Source: Acidobacteriota bacterium (lineage in GTDB: Bacteria > Acidobacteriota > Polarisedimenticolia > Gp22-AA2). From it: 23,445 bases of DNA. The translations under genes and the position numbers were made by a program. Where the stretch lies: NCBI GenBank assembly GCA_016202915.1, contig JACQNT010000127.1:1-23445 (forward strand). The letters are read 5' to 3'. The notes below the pieces were generated by a model that saw nothing but the letters and a program-made list of their open reading frames with translations, was not told the DNA's origin and did no database searches. Within the stretch, counting starts at the first letter, position 1. Every line of letters starts with the position of its first letter. Positions 7,763 to 14,178 of the stretch are shown one piece after another.

Positions 7763-8878
7763 TCAGAAGGGGACCGGCCGGTAGAGCGTGTCCCGCTGGC
7801 GCGGCGTGTATCCGGCCTCCCGGATGAGGCGCTCGATCTCGATGCGTGTCGTGCAGCCGTGGGCCCCGGCCGCGCGCACGACGTTCTCCTCGATCATCGT
7901 GCTCCCCATGTCGTTGGCGCCGAACTTCAGGGCGACCTGGCCGATCTCCTTCCCCTGGGTGACCCAGGACGACTGGATGTTGGGGATGTTGTCCATGTAG
8001 AGGCGCGCGACGGCCTGGGTCCTGAGATAGTCGGCGCTCGTCACCTCGCGGCCCCCGAGGGCGGTGTTCTCGGACTTGTACGTCCAGGAGATGAAGGCGG
8101 TGAACCCGACCGCCCCGCGGGCCAGGCTCCGGTCCTGAAGGGAGCGGATCCGGTCCATGTGGGTCACCCGGTCGGCGTAGGCCTCCACGTGCCCGAACAT
8201 CATCGTCGCGGTCGTCGGCAGCCCGATCCGGTGGGCCGTCTCCATGACCTCGAGCCAGTCGCCGGACATCGTCTTGAGCGGTGAGATGCGCCGCCGCACC
8301 TCGTCCACGAGGATCTCGCCTCCCCCTCCCGGGATGCTGTCGAGCCCCGCCGCCTGCAGCCGGCGCAGGACCTCCTCGAGCGGCAGCCCGGAGACCTTCA
8401 CGATGTGCTGGATCTCGGGCGGGGAGAAGGCGTGGATGTGCAGGCTCGGAAACCGCGCCCGGAACGAGCGCAGGAGGTCCTCGTACCACTCGATCGGCAG
8501 GTCCGGGTGGTGCCCTCCTTGCATTAAGATACCGGTGCCTCCGAGCGCCAGCGTCTCCTCGATCTTGGCGAAGAGCGTCTCCTTCGGGTGCAGGTAGCCC
8601 TCGGGATGGCCGGGGTCGCGGTAGAAGGCGCAGAAGGAGCAGCGCACGACGCAGATGTTCGTGTAGTTGATGTTCCGGTCGACGATGTAGGTGACGATCG
8701 GCTCGGGGTGCATCCGGCGCCGCACCAGGTCCGCGGCGATCCCCAGGTCGATGAGGGGCGCGTCGCGCATCAGGAGGAGGGCCTCCTCCGGCCCGATCCT
8801 CTCGCCCTCGACGGCGCGCTCGAGGACGCGCTGCACGTCGGGCGTCGGCGAGCGCGTGGCGCGCCTCTCGTCACTCAC
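7763..8878 (-). CDS. mqnC: Cyclic dehypoxanthine futalosine synthase (radical SAM)
   Basis: 371 residues from a GTG at 8878. MqnC cyclises dehypoxanthine futalosine by radical SAM chemistry in the futalosine route to menaquinone. The cluster motif is C76-x3-C80-x2-C83 (NICVVRCSFCAFYR). Other family marks are 'GGTGILMQGGHHPDLPIEWY', 'IPGGGGEILVDEVR', 'TATMMFGHVE' and the C-terminal 'FGANDMGSTMIEENVV'. The last separates MqnC from MqnE and from the F420 synthase halves only by detail, so MqnE is the main alternative. The start overlaps the end of mqnA by 8 bases (GTGAGTGA) with GAGGT upstream, indicating translational coupling. mqnB, mqnD and mqnE are not in the window. Confidence 0.9.
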   Translation of the reverse strand: MSDERRATRSPTPDVQRVLERAVEGERIGPEEALLLMRDAPLIDLGIAADLVRRRMHPEPIVTYIVDRNINYTNICVVRCSFCAFYRDPGHPEGYLHPKETLFAKIEETLALGGTGILMQGGHHPDLPIEWYEDLLRSFRARFPSLHIHAFSPPEIQHIVKVSGLPLEEVLRRLQAAGLDSIPGGGGEILVDEVRRRISPLKTMSGDWLEVMETAHRIGLPTTATMMFGHVEAYADRVTHMDRIRSLQDRSLARGAVGFTAFISWTYKSENTALGGREVTSADYLRTQAVARLYMDNIPNIQSSWVTQGKEIGQVALKFGANDMGSTMIEENVVRAAGAHGCTTRIEIERLIREAGYTPRQRDTLYRPVPF

Positions 8879-9722
8879 GGACCGACCTCGCCGGCAGGAC
8901 CTGCTCCCGGCTCTCCTCCCGCTCGGCGGCGGCGCGGAACCGGATCGCCCGGTGGCCTGGGACCAGGTCGATCTCCTTCGCCTGGCGGAAGAACAGGTCC
9001 AGGCTGCGGGACTCCTCCGAGCCCAGGTGGTAGTGGATGTTGGTCCTCAGGTACGACTCGATCGATTCGGGAGGGAGACGCAGCCGCAGCGCGGCCTCGC
9101 GGGCGATCGCAGGGATGTTCGCGACGCCCATCTGCCGCGACTCGAGGAAGGGCCGCACGCCGTCGGGCAGGGCCGCGTCCGTCCGGACGGCCCACAGGGC
9201 GAACACGAAGGGCAGCCCGGTGATCGCGGCCCACTCGGCGGCCAGATCGTAGACCTTCAGGCCTCCGGTATCGGCGCTCAGGGCGGGGTCGCCGATGAGC
9301 AGGGCGGCATCGCTGTCGCGCAGCATCGCCCGAAGCGCAGGGGCCTGCTCCCTGTAGGTGACGCCTTCGATTCCCTTGTGGGCCAGGATGATCCTGAGGA
9401 GCGCCGCGGAGGTCCGGGAGTGCGCGTCGAGCGCGACGCTCCGGATCTCCTCCAGGGGCGCGCGGGAGGCGAGGTAGACCGATCGGGCCCGGTGCTGCGC
9501 CCCGATGCAAAGGTACGGGAGAAGCTCGACCTCCTCCAGGCGCTGGTACTCGATCGACGGGATGAGACCGATGTCCGCGCGGCCCGATCGCAACAGATCC
9601 GCGATGGAGGCCGGTGGGACCTGCGTCACCTCGAACAGGCCGCGATAGGGGCCCTTGAGGAAGCCCCAGGTGAGCGGCTGGGCGTTGACGTAGGGGACCG
9701 AGGCGAGCCGCAGAGTTTCCAT
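8871..9722 (-). CDS. mqnA: Chorismate dehydratase
   Basis: 283 residues, ATG at 9722. MqnA converts chorismate to 3-[(1-carboxyvinyl)oxy]benzoate, the first step of the futalosine menaquinone pathway. It has the periplasmic-binding-protein-like fold of the family without a signal peptide, as expected for a cytosolic enzyme. Visible marks are the N-terminal 'RLASVPYVNAQPLTWGF', 'RADIGLIPSIEYQRL', 'SVALDAHSRTSAALLRIIL', 'DAALLIGDPAL' and 'YDLAAEWAAITGLPFVFALW'. The length is normal. It leads the mqnA-mqnC-PH operon, and the promoter at 9765-9792 gives a leader of about 36 bases. MqnD has a related fold, but the motifs favour MqnA. Confidence 0.92.
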   Translation of the reverse strand: METLRLASVPYVNAQPLTWGFLKGPYRGLFEVTQVPPASIADLLRSGRADIGLIPSIEYQRLEEVELLPYLCIGAQHRARSVYLASRAPLEEIRSVALDAHSRTSAALLRIILAHKGIEGVTYREQAPALRAMLRDSDAALLIGDPALSADTGGLKVYDLAAEWAAITGLPFVFALWAVRTDAALPDGVRPFLESRQMGVANIPAIAREAALRLRLPPESIESYLRTNIHYHLGSEESRSLDLFFRQAKEIDLVPGHRAIRFRAAAEREESREQVLPARSVRE

Positions 9723-9764
9723 TCGGAGGTCACCTGCGTGGCGGGCCGGACGTTCGGGCCGTGT

Positions 9765-9792
9765 ATTCTACCAGATGATCTCCCCGAGTCAA
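9765..9792 (-). promoter_or_regulatory. Sigma-70-type promoter of the mqn operon
   Basis: On the minus strand TTGACT (9792-9787), 16 bases, TAGAAT (9770-9765). Both hexamers are one mismatch from consensus. Predicted start of transcription is near 9758, about 36 bases before the mqnA ATG. Confidence 0.65.
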
Positions 9793-9828
9793 CCGCGCGA
9801 CGCATCGAAGTATCCCTGGTTTGAGGCG

Positions 9829-9928
9829 CCGTGCCCTGCGCCCGCCGGGCACGGGTCCGGCTCGCTGCGCGAGCCTCCCCGCGGCTCGCCTCACGCCCAC
9901 CCACCGCGCCCCAGATCGGCGCGGTGGG
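9829..9928. other. Cluster of three perfect hairpins, possible structured RNA
   Basis: Three inverted repeats follow one another: CCGTGCCC (9829-9836) with GGGCACGG (9847-9854); GGCTCGC (9859-9865) with GCGAGCC (9869-9875); and an 11-bp stem CCCACCGCGCC (9900-9910) with GGCGCGGTGGG (9918-9928) around a 7-base loop. A weaker fourth lies at 9938-9949. None is followed by a T-run, so these are not classic terminators. Strand cannot be assigned. GC-rich DNA yields short hairpins by chance, but three perfect stems of 7-11 bp within 100 bases of non-coding DNA are noteworthy. Confidence 0.4.
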
Positions 9929-10049
9929 GCCCGGGGCGCGAGGTCTCGCACGGCCCGGCGAACGCATGGCGCGGCGCCTCTCAGCGGGAATCCTTTCCAC
10001 GATCGTCGTCGTGACCGAACCCTGCGAAACGGACCAGGCGTTGGATCGT

Positions 10050-10066
10050 GCGCCTGCCGCAGGCGC
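10050..10066. other. Perfect hairpin, 7-bp stem
   Basis: GCGCCTG (10050-10056), loop ccg, CAGGCGC (10060-10066). It lies in the same intergenic gap as the 9829-9928 cluster, upstream of the extended -10 at 10176. Confidence 0.35.
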
Positions 10067-10172
10067 CGCCGTCAGAGACCTCCATCGCCGGGGGCGACGC
10101 CGTCCCCCGCGATGCGGAGCCGCCGCCCCCAGAAACCCGGGATGTCTCCGCGCGCGGCGGCGGGCGAAATTC

Positions 10173-10181
10173 TGCTAACCT
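10173..10181 (+). promoter_or_regulatory. Extended -10 (TGC-TAACCT) for the small membrane gene and thiE-like gene
   Basis: TGC then TAACCT (10176-10181), about 55 bases before the GTG at 10236. It shares the TGC-TA core with the other intergenic promoters in the window. No clear -35 was found. Confidence 0.35.
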
Positions 10182-10235
10182 GACGCGGGGTTGCCCCGGC
10201 GCGGCGGCGCCCGGCGCGCCCCGTCAGGAGCGCTC

Positions 10236-10475
10236 GTGAAGCGGACGTGGCTCCAGTTCCTCTATCTTCTTTATTGCCTGGAGTCGGGGATCTTCCTGCT
10301 CCTGGCCCCCTGGTCGCTCCTCTGGTCGCACAGTTACTTCACGCATGTGCCGGCCCTGCGCGAGATCATGCTGAGCGGGTACGTGCGCGGTGGGGTGTCG
10401 GCGGTCGGCCTGCTGATGATCGGGATCGGGACGGTGGATTTCGTCGCCTTCTGCCGCGCGCTCCGTGAGTCATGA
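10236..10475 (+). CDS. Two-helix small membrane protein, unknown function
   Basis: 79 residues from a GTG preceded by AGGAG (10226-10230) at 5 bases. Two hydrophobic segments are visible: 'FLYLLYCLESGIFLLLAPWSLLW' at about 8-30 and 'VSAVGLLMIGIGTVDFVAFC' at about 53-72. They are joined by a short loop with 'HSYFTHVPALREIMLSGYVRGG'-type residues. I do not recognise a family. Its stop overlaps the start of the next gene (ATGA at 10472-10475), so the two are translationally coupled. This is the best argument that it is a real gene. A longer upstream start at 10191 would add only an Arg/Ala-rich stretch and has no ribosome site. Confidence 0.7.
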   Translation: MKRTWLQFLYLLYCLESGIFLLLAPWSLLWSHSYFTHVPALREIMLSGYVRGGVSAVGLLMIGIGTVDFVAFCRALRES

Positions 10476-11110
10476 GGCGGAGCGCCTCGCCCGGCACGCC
10501 GGGCATCTGCTTCGTCACCGACCGCGGGGCGACGGAGGGCCGCCCGCTGATCGACGTGGCGCGCGCCGCCATCGCCGGTGGCGCGGACGTGGTGCAGTTG
10601 AGGGAGAAGGATCTGGAGGGAGGCGCCCTCCTGGCCCTCGCCAGGGAACTGGTCGAGGCCGCCCGGACGGCCGGCGGGCGCTGCCGCGTCATCGTCAACG
10701 ACAGGCTGGACGTGGCCCTGGCGGCGAAGGCGGCCGGCGTGCACCTCCCCTCGGACGGCCTGCCGATCGAAGGGGCGCGCCGCTGCTCCGGAAAACGCTT
10801 CCTGATCGGCCGCTCGGTCCACTCCCTCGCCGAGGCCCGCCAGGCCGCGCGGGAGGGGGCCCACTATCTCTTCTTCGGGCCGATCTTCGCCACTCCTTCC
10901 AAGACGCCCTACGGCCCGCCGCAGGGCACGGACGCCCTCCGCAGGGTCGTCGATGCGGTGGAGGTCCCCGTCTGGGCCATCGGCGGGATCAGCCCCGGCA
11001 CGGCGGGGGATCTGCGGGGGATCCGCATCGCCGGCGTGGCCGTCATCTCAGCCATCGCCGCCGCGCCCGACCCGGCCGAGGGCGTGCGCGCTCTCCGGTC
11101 CGCCCTGTAG
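10472..11110 (+). CDS. Thiamine phosphate synthase / TenI family protein
   Basis: 212 residues, a TIM barrel of the TMP-TENI family. ThiE couples HMP pyrophosphate and thiazole phosphate to thiamine phosphate; TenI is a thiazole tautomerase. ThiE-like residues present: Q42-x-R44-x-K46 (VVQLREKDL), N76-D77 (VNDRLD), the phosphate-loop-like T141-P-S-K144 after 'FFGPIFA', and 'AIGGI' at 169-173. TenI-like residues present: H91-LPS instead of the HxGQxD metal loop of ThiE, and GRSVHSL at 113-119. One metal-binding Asp of ThiE may therefore be missing. I call the family with confidence but not the activity, and leave the symbol blank. It overlaps the small membrane gene by 4 bases. It converges with the SDR gene across 15 bases. 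Confidence 0.85.
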   Translation: MRRSASPGTPGICFVTDRGATEGRPLIDVARAAIAGGADVVQLREKDLEGGALLALARELVEAARTAGGRCRVIVNDRLDVALAAKAAGVHLPSDGLPIEGARRCSGKRFLIGRSVHSLAEARQAAREGAHYLFFGPIFATPSKTPYGPPQGTDALRRVVDAVEVPVWAIGGISPGTAGDLRGIRIAGVAVISAIAAAPDPAEGVRALRSAL

Positions 11111-11125
11111 GGGCCGGACAGGCTG

Positions 11126-12010
11126 CTAGCCGCAGAGGATGGTGCCTCCGTTGACGTTCAGGATCTCTCCGGTGATGTAGGTCGCGAGATCGGAGCAGAG
11201 GAACAGCACCGGGCCCGCCACCTCCTCGGGCGTGGCGACGCGGCCGAGAGGCGAGATCTCGCCGGCGGTCGGCTGGCTCAGGCGCGGCAGTCCTGCCCGC
11301 GACCCCTGGCGGGGAGGGGCCGCGGTTCCCTGGTAGGGATCCCCGGCGTCGGCCCCCTCCGGCCCCTCCGAGGCGTAGCGATCGAGGACTTCGCGGCTCA
11401 TGTCGGTGTAGACCCACCACGGCGCGACCGCGTTGACCAGGATGCCGTAGGGCCCCAGCTCGGTGGCGAGCGACTTCGTCAAGGAGATGATCCCGCCCTT
11501 GGAGGCGGCGTAGTCGGCGTGCAGCTCCTCGCCGCGCTGACCGGCGGTCGAGGAGATGTTCACGATGCGGCCCCAGCGCCGCTCCTTCATGGCGGGGACG
11601 ACGGCCCGCGTGCAGTGGAAGGTCCCGTCGAGATTGACGCGCATCGTGCGCGCCCACTGGGCGTCGCTCAGGCGCTCCACGGCGATCCCATCCGGCGGCT
11701 CCCAGATCCCCGCGTTGTTGACCAGGATGTCGATCCGGCCGAAGTGCCGGAGCGCCGTGGCCGTGATCGCCTCGCAGTCCTTCGGACGCGACACCTCCGC
11801 CTTCACGGCGATGGCGTTCCCGCCGTTTCTCTTGACACGCAGGACCACCTCCTGCGCCTGCTCCAGGTGCCCGCGGTACGAGAACACCACCTCGGCCCCG
11901 GCGGCGGCGAGCTGCTCGACGCAGGCCTTCCCGATGCCGCGCGAGCCTCCCGTGACGATGGCCACGCGGCCGTTCAGATCGATCGCCACGGTGCGGCGGC
12001 TCTTCTTCAA
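11126..12010 (-). CDS. SDR family NAD(P)-dependent oxidoreductase with inserted loop
   Basis: 294 residues. Classical SDR marks: nucleotide-binding T20-GGSRGIG27, NNAG at 98-101, catalytic N126 (VNLDGT), S154, Y167 and K171 (DYAASK), and a C-terminal 'TGEILNVNGG'. The closest general relatives are FabG-like 3-oxoacyl-ACP reductases, but the substrate cannot be read. Two oddities: the usual PG after strand 6 is PWW (APWWVYTDM), and about 30 extra residues (roughly 215-252, rich in Gly, Pro and Ala) sit in the substrate-binding loop before 'PLGRVATPEEVAG'. The start is a TTG at 12010, chosen because GGGAGGTGA lies 4 bases upstream. The gene follows rlmN by 13 bases and is probably cotranscribed with it. 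Confidence 0.85.
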   Translation of the reverse strand: MKKSRRTVAIDLNGRVAIVTGGSRGIGKACVEQLAAAGAEVVFSYRGHLEQAQEVVLRVKRNGGNAIAVKAEVSRPKDCEAITATALRHFGRIDILVNNAGIWEPPDGIAVERLSDAQWARTMRVNLDGTFHCTRAVVPAMKERRWGRIVNISSTAGQRGEELHADYAASKGGIISLTKSLATELGPYGILVNAVAPWWVYTDMSREVLDRYASEGPEGADAGDPYQGTAAPPRQGSRAGLPRLSQPTAGEISPLGRVATPEEVAGPVLFLCSDLATYITGEILNVNGGTILCG

Positions 12011-12014
12011 AACG

Positions 12015-12023
12015 TCACCTCCC
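12015..12023 (-). promoter_or_regulatory. Ribosome binding site deciding a TTG start
   Basis: GGGAGGTGA on the minus strand (12023-12015), 4 bases before TTG at 12010 and abutting the rlmN stop at 12024-12026. No ATG or GTG lies at a comparable distance, so TTG is the start of the SDR gene. Confidence 0.7.
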
Positions 12024-13127
12024 TCAGGCCGTCATCCCGGCAGGGGAAGGTCCGGCCGGGCCGCGGACCAGCTGGCCGCAGGCGGCCCCGATGTCGCGCC
12101 CCTTGCTCCAGCGGATGGTGGCCGGAACGCCGCGGGCCAGGAGCGCCTCGCGGAACCGGTTGGCCCGGTCCTGATCCGGCGTGCGGAAGTCCGGGACGCC
12201 GGCCTCGTTGTACGGGATGAGATTCACCTTCGCCCGCACGCCCCGGATCAGGCGCGCCAGGAGGCGGGCGTCCGCCGGCGCGTCGTTCAGGCCGTCGAGG
12301 AGGACGTACTCGAAGGTCACGCGCTCGCGCGGAGCGAGCGGGAAACCGCGGCAGGCCTCCATCAGGGTCTTCACGTCGTACTTGCGGTTGATCGGCATCA
12401 GGTCGTCCCGCAGGGCGTCGCGCGCGGCCCCGAGGGAGACCGCCAGGCGCGGCCGCGGCGTCTCCTTCCCAAGCCTCTCGATCCCGGGCACCACCCCGGC
12501 CGTCGACAGGGTGACGCGGCGCGGGGCGAGGCCGAAGCCCTTCTCATCGACCAGGATCCGGAAAGCGCGCAGGACCGCATCGTAGTTGTTCAGCGGCTCG
12601 CCCATGCCCATGAGGACCACGCGATACCCGTTGCGCGCCAGGCCGTTGTCGTGCGCCAGGACCGACACCTGGCCCGTGATCTCGCCGGGCGCGAGGTTGC
12701 GCACCAGGCCCATCGTCCCGGTCAGGCAGAAACGGCACGCCAGGGGGCAGCCGATCTGCGACGACAGGCAGAGCGTGACGCGGCTGCCGTAGACGATGTA
12801 CACGGCCTCGATCTCGCCGCCGTCCTCGAGCTTCAGGATGTATTTCTTCGATCCGTCGCGCGACAGGCGCACGTCCGCGATCTCGGGCCAGGCCACCCGG
12901 AAGCGGTCCGCCAGCGCGCTGCGGAGAGCCGCCGGCAGGTCGGTCATCGCCCCGATGTCGGTCGCGTTCCGCCCGTAGAGCCAGTGGTACACCTGGTCGG
13001 CGTGGAAGGGCCTGGAGGTGAGCGGAGCGAGGGCGCCGGCGAGAGTCTCGCGATCCATCCCGTACAGGTTGGCGTGCGGCAGGCCGGGAAGCGGCCGGTC
13101 CGCGCCGGACGCCGGGCGCGCGCGCAT
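12024..13127 (-). CDS. rlmN: Dual-specificity 23S rRNA/tRNA adenine-C2 methyltransferase
   Basis: 367 residues. RlmN methylates C2 of A2503 in 23S rRNA and A37 in some tRNAs by radical SAM chemistry. The cluster motif is C127-x3-C131-x2-C134 (CPLACRFC). The two methyl-transfer cysteines are both visible: C120 (TLCLSSQIG) and C350 near the C-terminus (GRDIGAACGQL). 'LMGMGEPLNNYD', 'RVTLSTAGVVPGI' and 'LAVSLGAARDALRDDLMPINRKY' are family hallmarks. The ATG at 13127 is preferred: GGAGGA lies 3 bases upstream, and the longer TTG start at 13160 would fall on or before the -10 element at 13149-13154. It sits downstream of the peptide-transporter genes on the same strand but has its own promoter-like element. 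Confidence 0.94.
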   Translation of the reverse strand: MRARPASGADRPLPGLPHANLYGMDRETLAGALAPLTSRPFHADQVYHWLYGRNATDIGAMTDLPAALRSALADRFRVAWPEIADVRLSRDGSKKYILKLEDGGEIEAVYIVYGSRVTLCLSSQIGCPLACRFCLTGTMGLVRNLAPGEITGQVSVLAHDNGLARNGYRVVLMGMGEPLNNYDAVLRAFRILVDEKGFGLAPRRVTLSTAGVVPGIERLGKETPRPRLAVSLGAARDALRDDLMPINRKYDVKTLMEACRGFPLAPRERVTFEYVLLDGLNDAPADARLLARLIRGVRAKVNLIPYNEAGVPDFRTPDQDRANRFREALLARGVPATIRWSKGRDIGAACGQLVRGPAGPSPAGMTA

Positions 13128-13148
13128 CGATCCTCCGTGGAGCGAGCC

Positions 13149-13154
13149 ATTGTA
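13149..13154 (-). promoter_or_regulatory. -10 element of rlmN
   Basis: TACAAT on the minus strand (13154-13149), preceded by GC. Transcription would start near 13142, about 15 bases before the ATG. No clear -35. It lies in the 43-base gap after the dppB-like stop. Confidence 0.45.
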
Positions 13155-13170
13155 GCGCAAGGCCAGGGTC

Positions 13171-14151
13171 CTAGGCGGCGGCTGCGCCTCCGTAATGCAC
13201 CCGCGGGTCCAGCCAGACGTAGAGGAGATCGACCGCGAGGTTGACGAGGACGCACACGGCGGTCAGGAACAGGACGCACCCCTCGACCACCGGCAGGTCC
13301 TTGAGCGCGATGGCGCGGACGATCGTCTTCCCGAGGCCGGGCCAGGCGAAGACGTACTCCGTGGCGACGGCGCCACCCAGGAGCGAAGCGAAATCGAGGC
13401 CGATGATGGTGACGACCGGGATGAGGGCGTTCTTGAGCGCGTGCAGGGCGAAGACGCGCGCCGAGGAGGCCCCCTTCGCCGAGGCGGTCAAGAGATACTC
13501 GGACGCACCGACGGCGATCAGGCCGGTCCTCGTCAGCCGCGCGATCGATCCCATAAGGACGAGCGACAGGGTGACGGCCGGCAGGACGAGGTGGTCCAAC
13601 TCCGGCAGGCGGACGCCGATCAGCGGCAGAACGGCCCCCTCCATGCCGTACCCCAGCACCGGAAGCCAGGCGAGGCGCGCGGCGAACAGGAGCATGAGCA
13701 TCAGCCCGAGCCAGAAGACCGGCATCGAGGCGCCGACCACGGCGAGGAGGAGCACCAGGCGATCCGTCAGTCCGCCCGTCCTGCTCGCGGCGAGGGAGCC
13801 CAGGAGGATCCCGCCCGCGGAGGCGAGGAGCACGGCGGAGACCGCCAGGATGAAGGTCGGAGGGAAATGTTCCCGGATGATCGCGACGACGGGCCGGCGC
13901 TGGATGTAGGAGACGCCGAGGTCGCCGCGCAGGAGCTTGCCGAGGTAGCGCAGGTACTGGACCGGGGCGGGATCGTCGAGGCCCCACTCGGCGCGGACCG
14001 ACTCGAGGACCGCGGGGTCGAGGCCCTGCCCTCCGGCGATGAGGCGCGCCGGGTCCCCCGGGACGAGGAAAACGAAGATCCAGACGATCGTGGCCGCCGC
14101 CAGCAGGACCGGCGCCAGGCCCAGCAGGCGGCGGACGAGGTAGGTCGTCAT
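13171..14151 (-). CDS. Peptide/nickel-type ABC transporter permease, DppB-like
   Basis: 326 residues. An inner-membrane permease with the DppB/OppB layout: N-terminal 'MTTYLVRRLLGLAPVLLAAATIVW' helix, then a periplasmic segment with 'LVPGDPARLIAG' and 'LGLDDP'-like residues, then about five further hydrophobic segments. The cytoplasmic coupling motif 'YLLTASAKGASSARVFALHALKNALIPVVTIIG' includes the EAA-like ATPase contact. 'VATEYVFAWPGLGKTIVRAI' and the C-terminal 'DLLYVWLDPRVHYG' are also family-typical. It follows the solute-binding protein by 27 bases. No strong ribosome site is visible. Confidence 0.9.
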   Translation of the reverse strand: MTTYLVRRLLGLAPVLLAAATIVWIFVFLVPGDPARLIAGGQGLDPAVLESVRAEWGLDDPAPVQYLRYLGKLLRGDLGVSYIQRRPVVAIIREHFPPTFILAVSAVLLASAGGILLGSLAASRTGGLTDRLVLLLAVVGASMPVFWLGLMLMLLFAARLAWLPVLGYGMEGAVLPLIGVRLPELDHLVLPAVTLSLVLMGSIARLTRTGLIAVGASEYLLTASAKGASSARVFALHALKNALIPVVTIIGLDFASLLGGAVATEYVFAWPGLGKTIVRAIALKDLPVVEGCVLFLTAVCVLVNLAVDLLYVWLDPRVHYGGAAAA

Positions 14152-14178
14152 CTGCCGGCCGGGCCCGCGCGGATCACG

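Larger units (their letters stand above)
9723..10235. other. 513-base intergenic region between divergent mqnA and the small membrane gene
   Basis: No convincing gene. A short plus-strand frame (9831-10178) is Arg/Ala/Pro-rich, lacks a ribosome site and looks like GC-driven noise. The region holds the mqn promoter (9765-9792), a cluster of hairpins (9829-9949, listed separately), another hairpin at 10050-10066 and an extended -10 at 10173-10181. I saw no tRNA T-loop pattern and no TPP riboswitch consensus ahead of the thiamine gene. Confidence 0.6.

Noticed and set aside
9831..10178. Plus-strand frame of 115 codons in the mqnA upstream gap
   Set aside because: Arg/Ala/Pro composition, no ribosome site, no recognisable motif, and it runs through several perfect hairpins.
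10080..10240. TPP riboswitch ahead of the thiamine-family gene
   Set aside because: I looked for the CTGAGA and ACCTGATC-type core elements and did not find them.
13128..13160. Longer rlmN start at TTG 13160
   Set aside because: It would place the start at or before the -10 element, lacks a ribosome site, and adds residues unlike the RlmN N-terminus.
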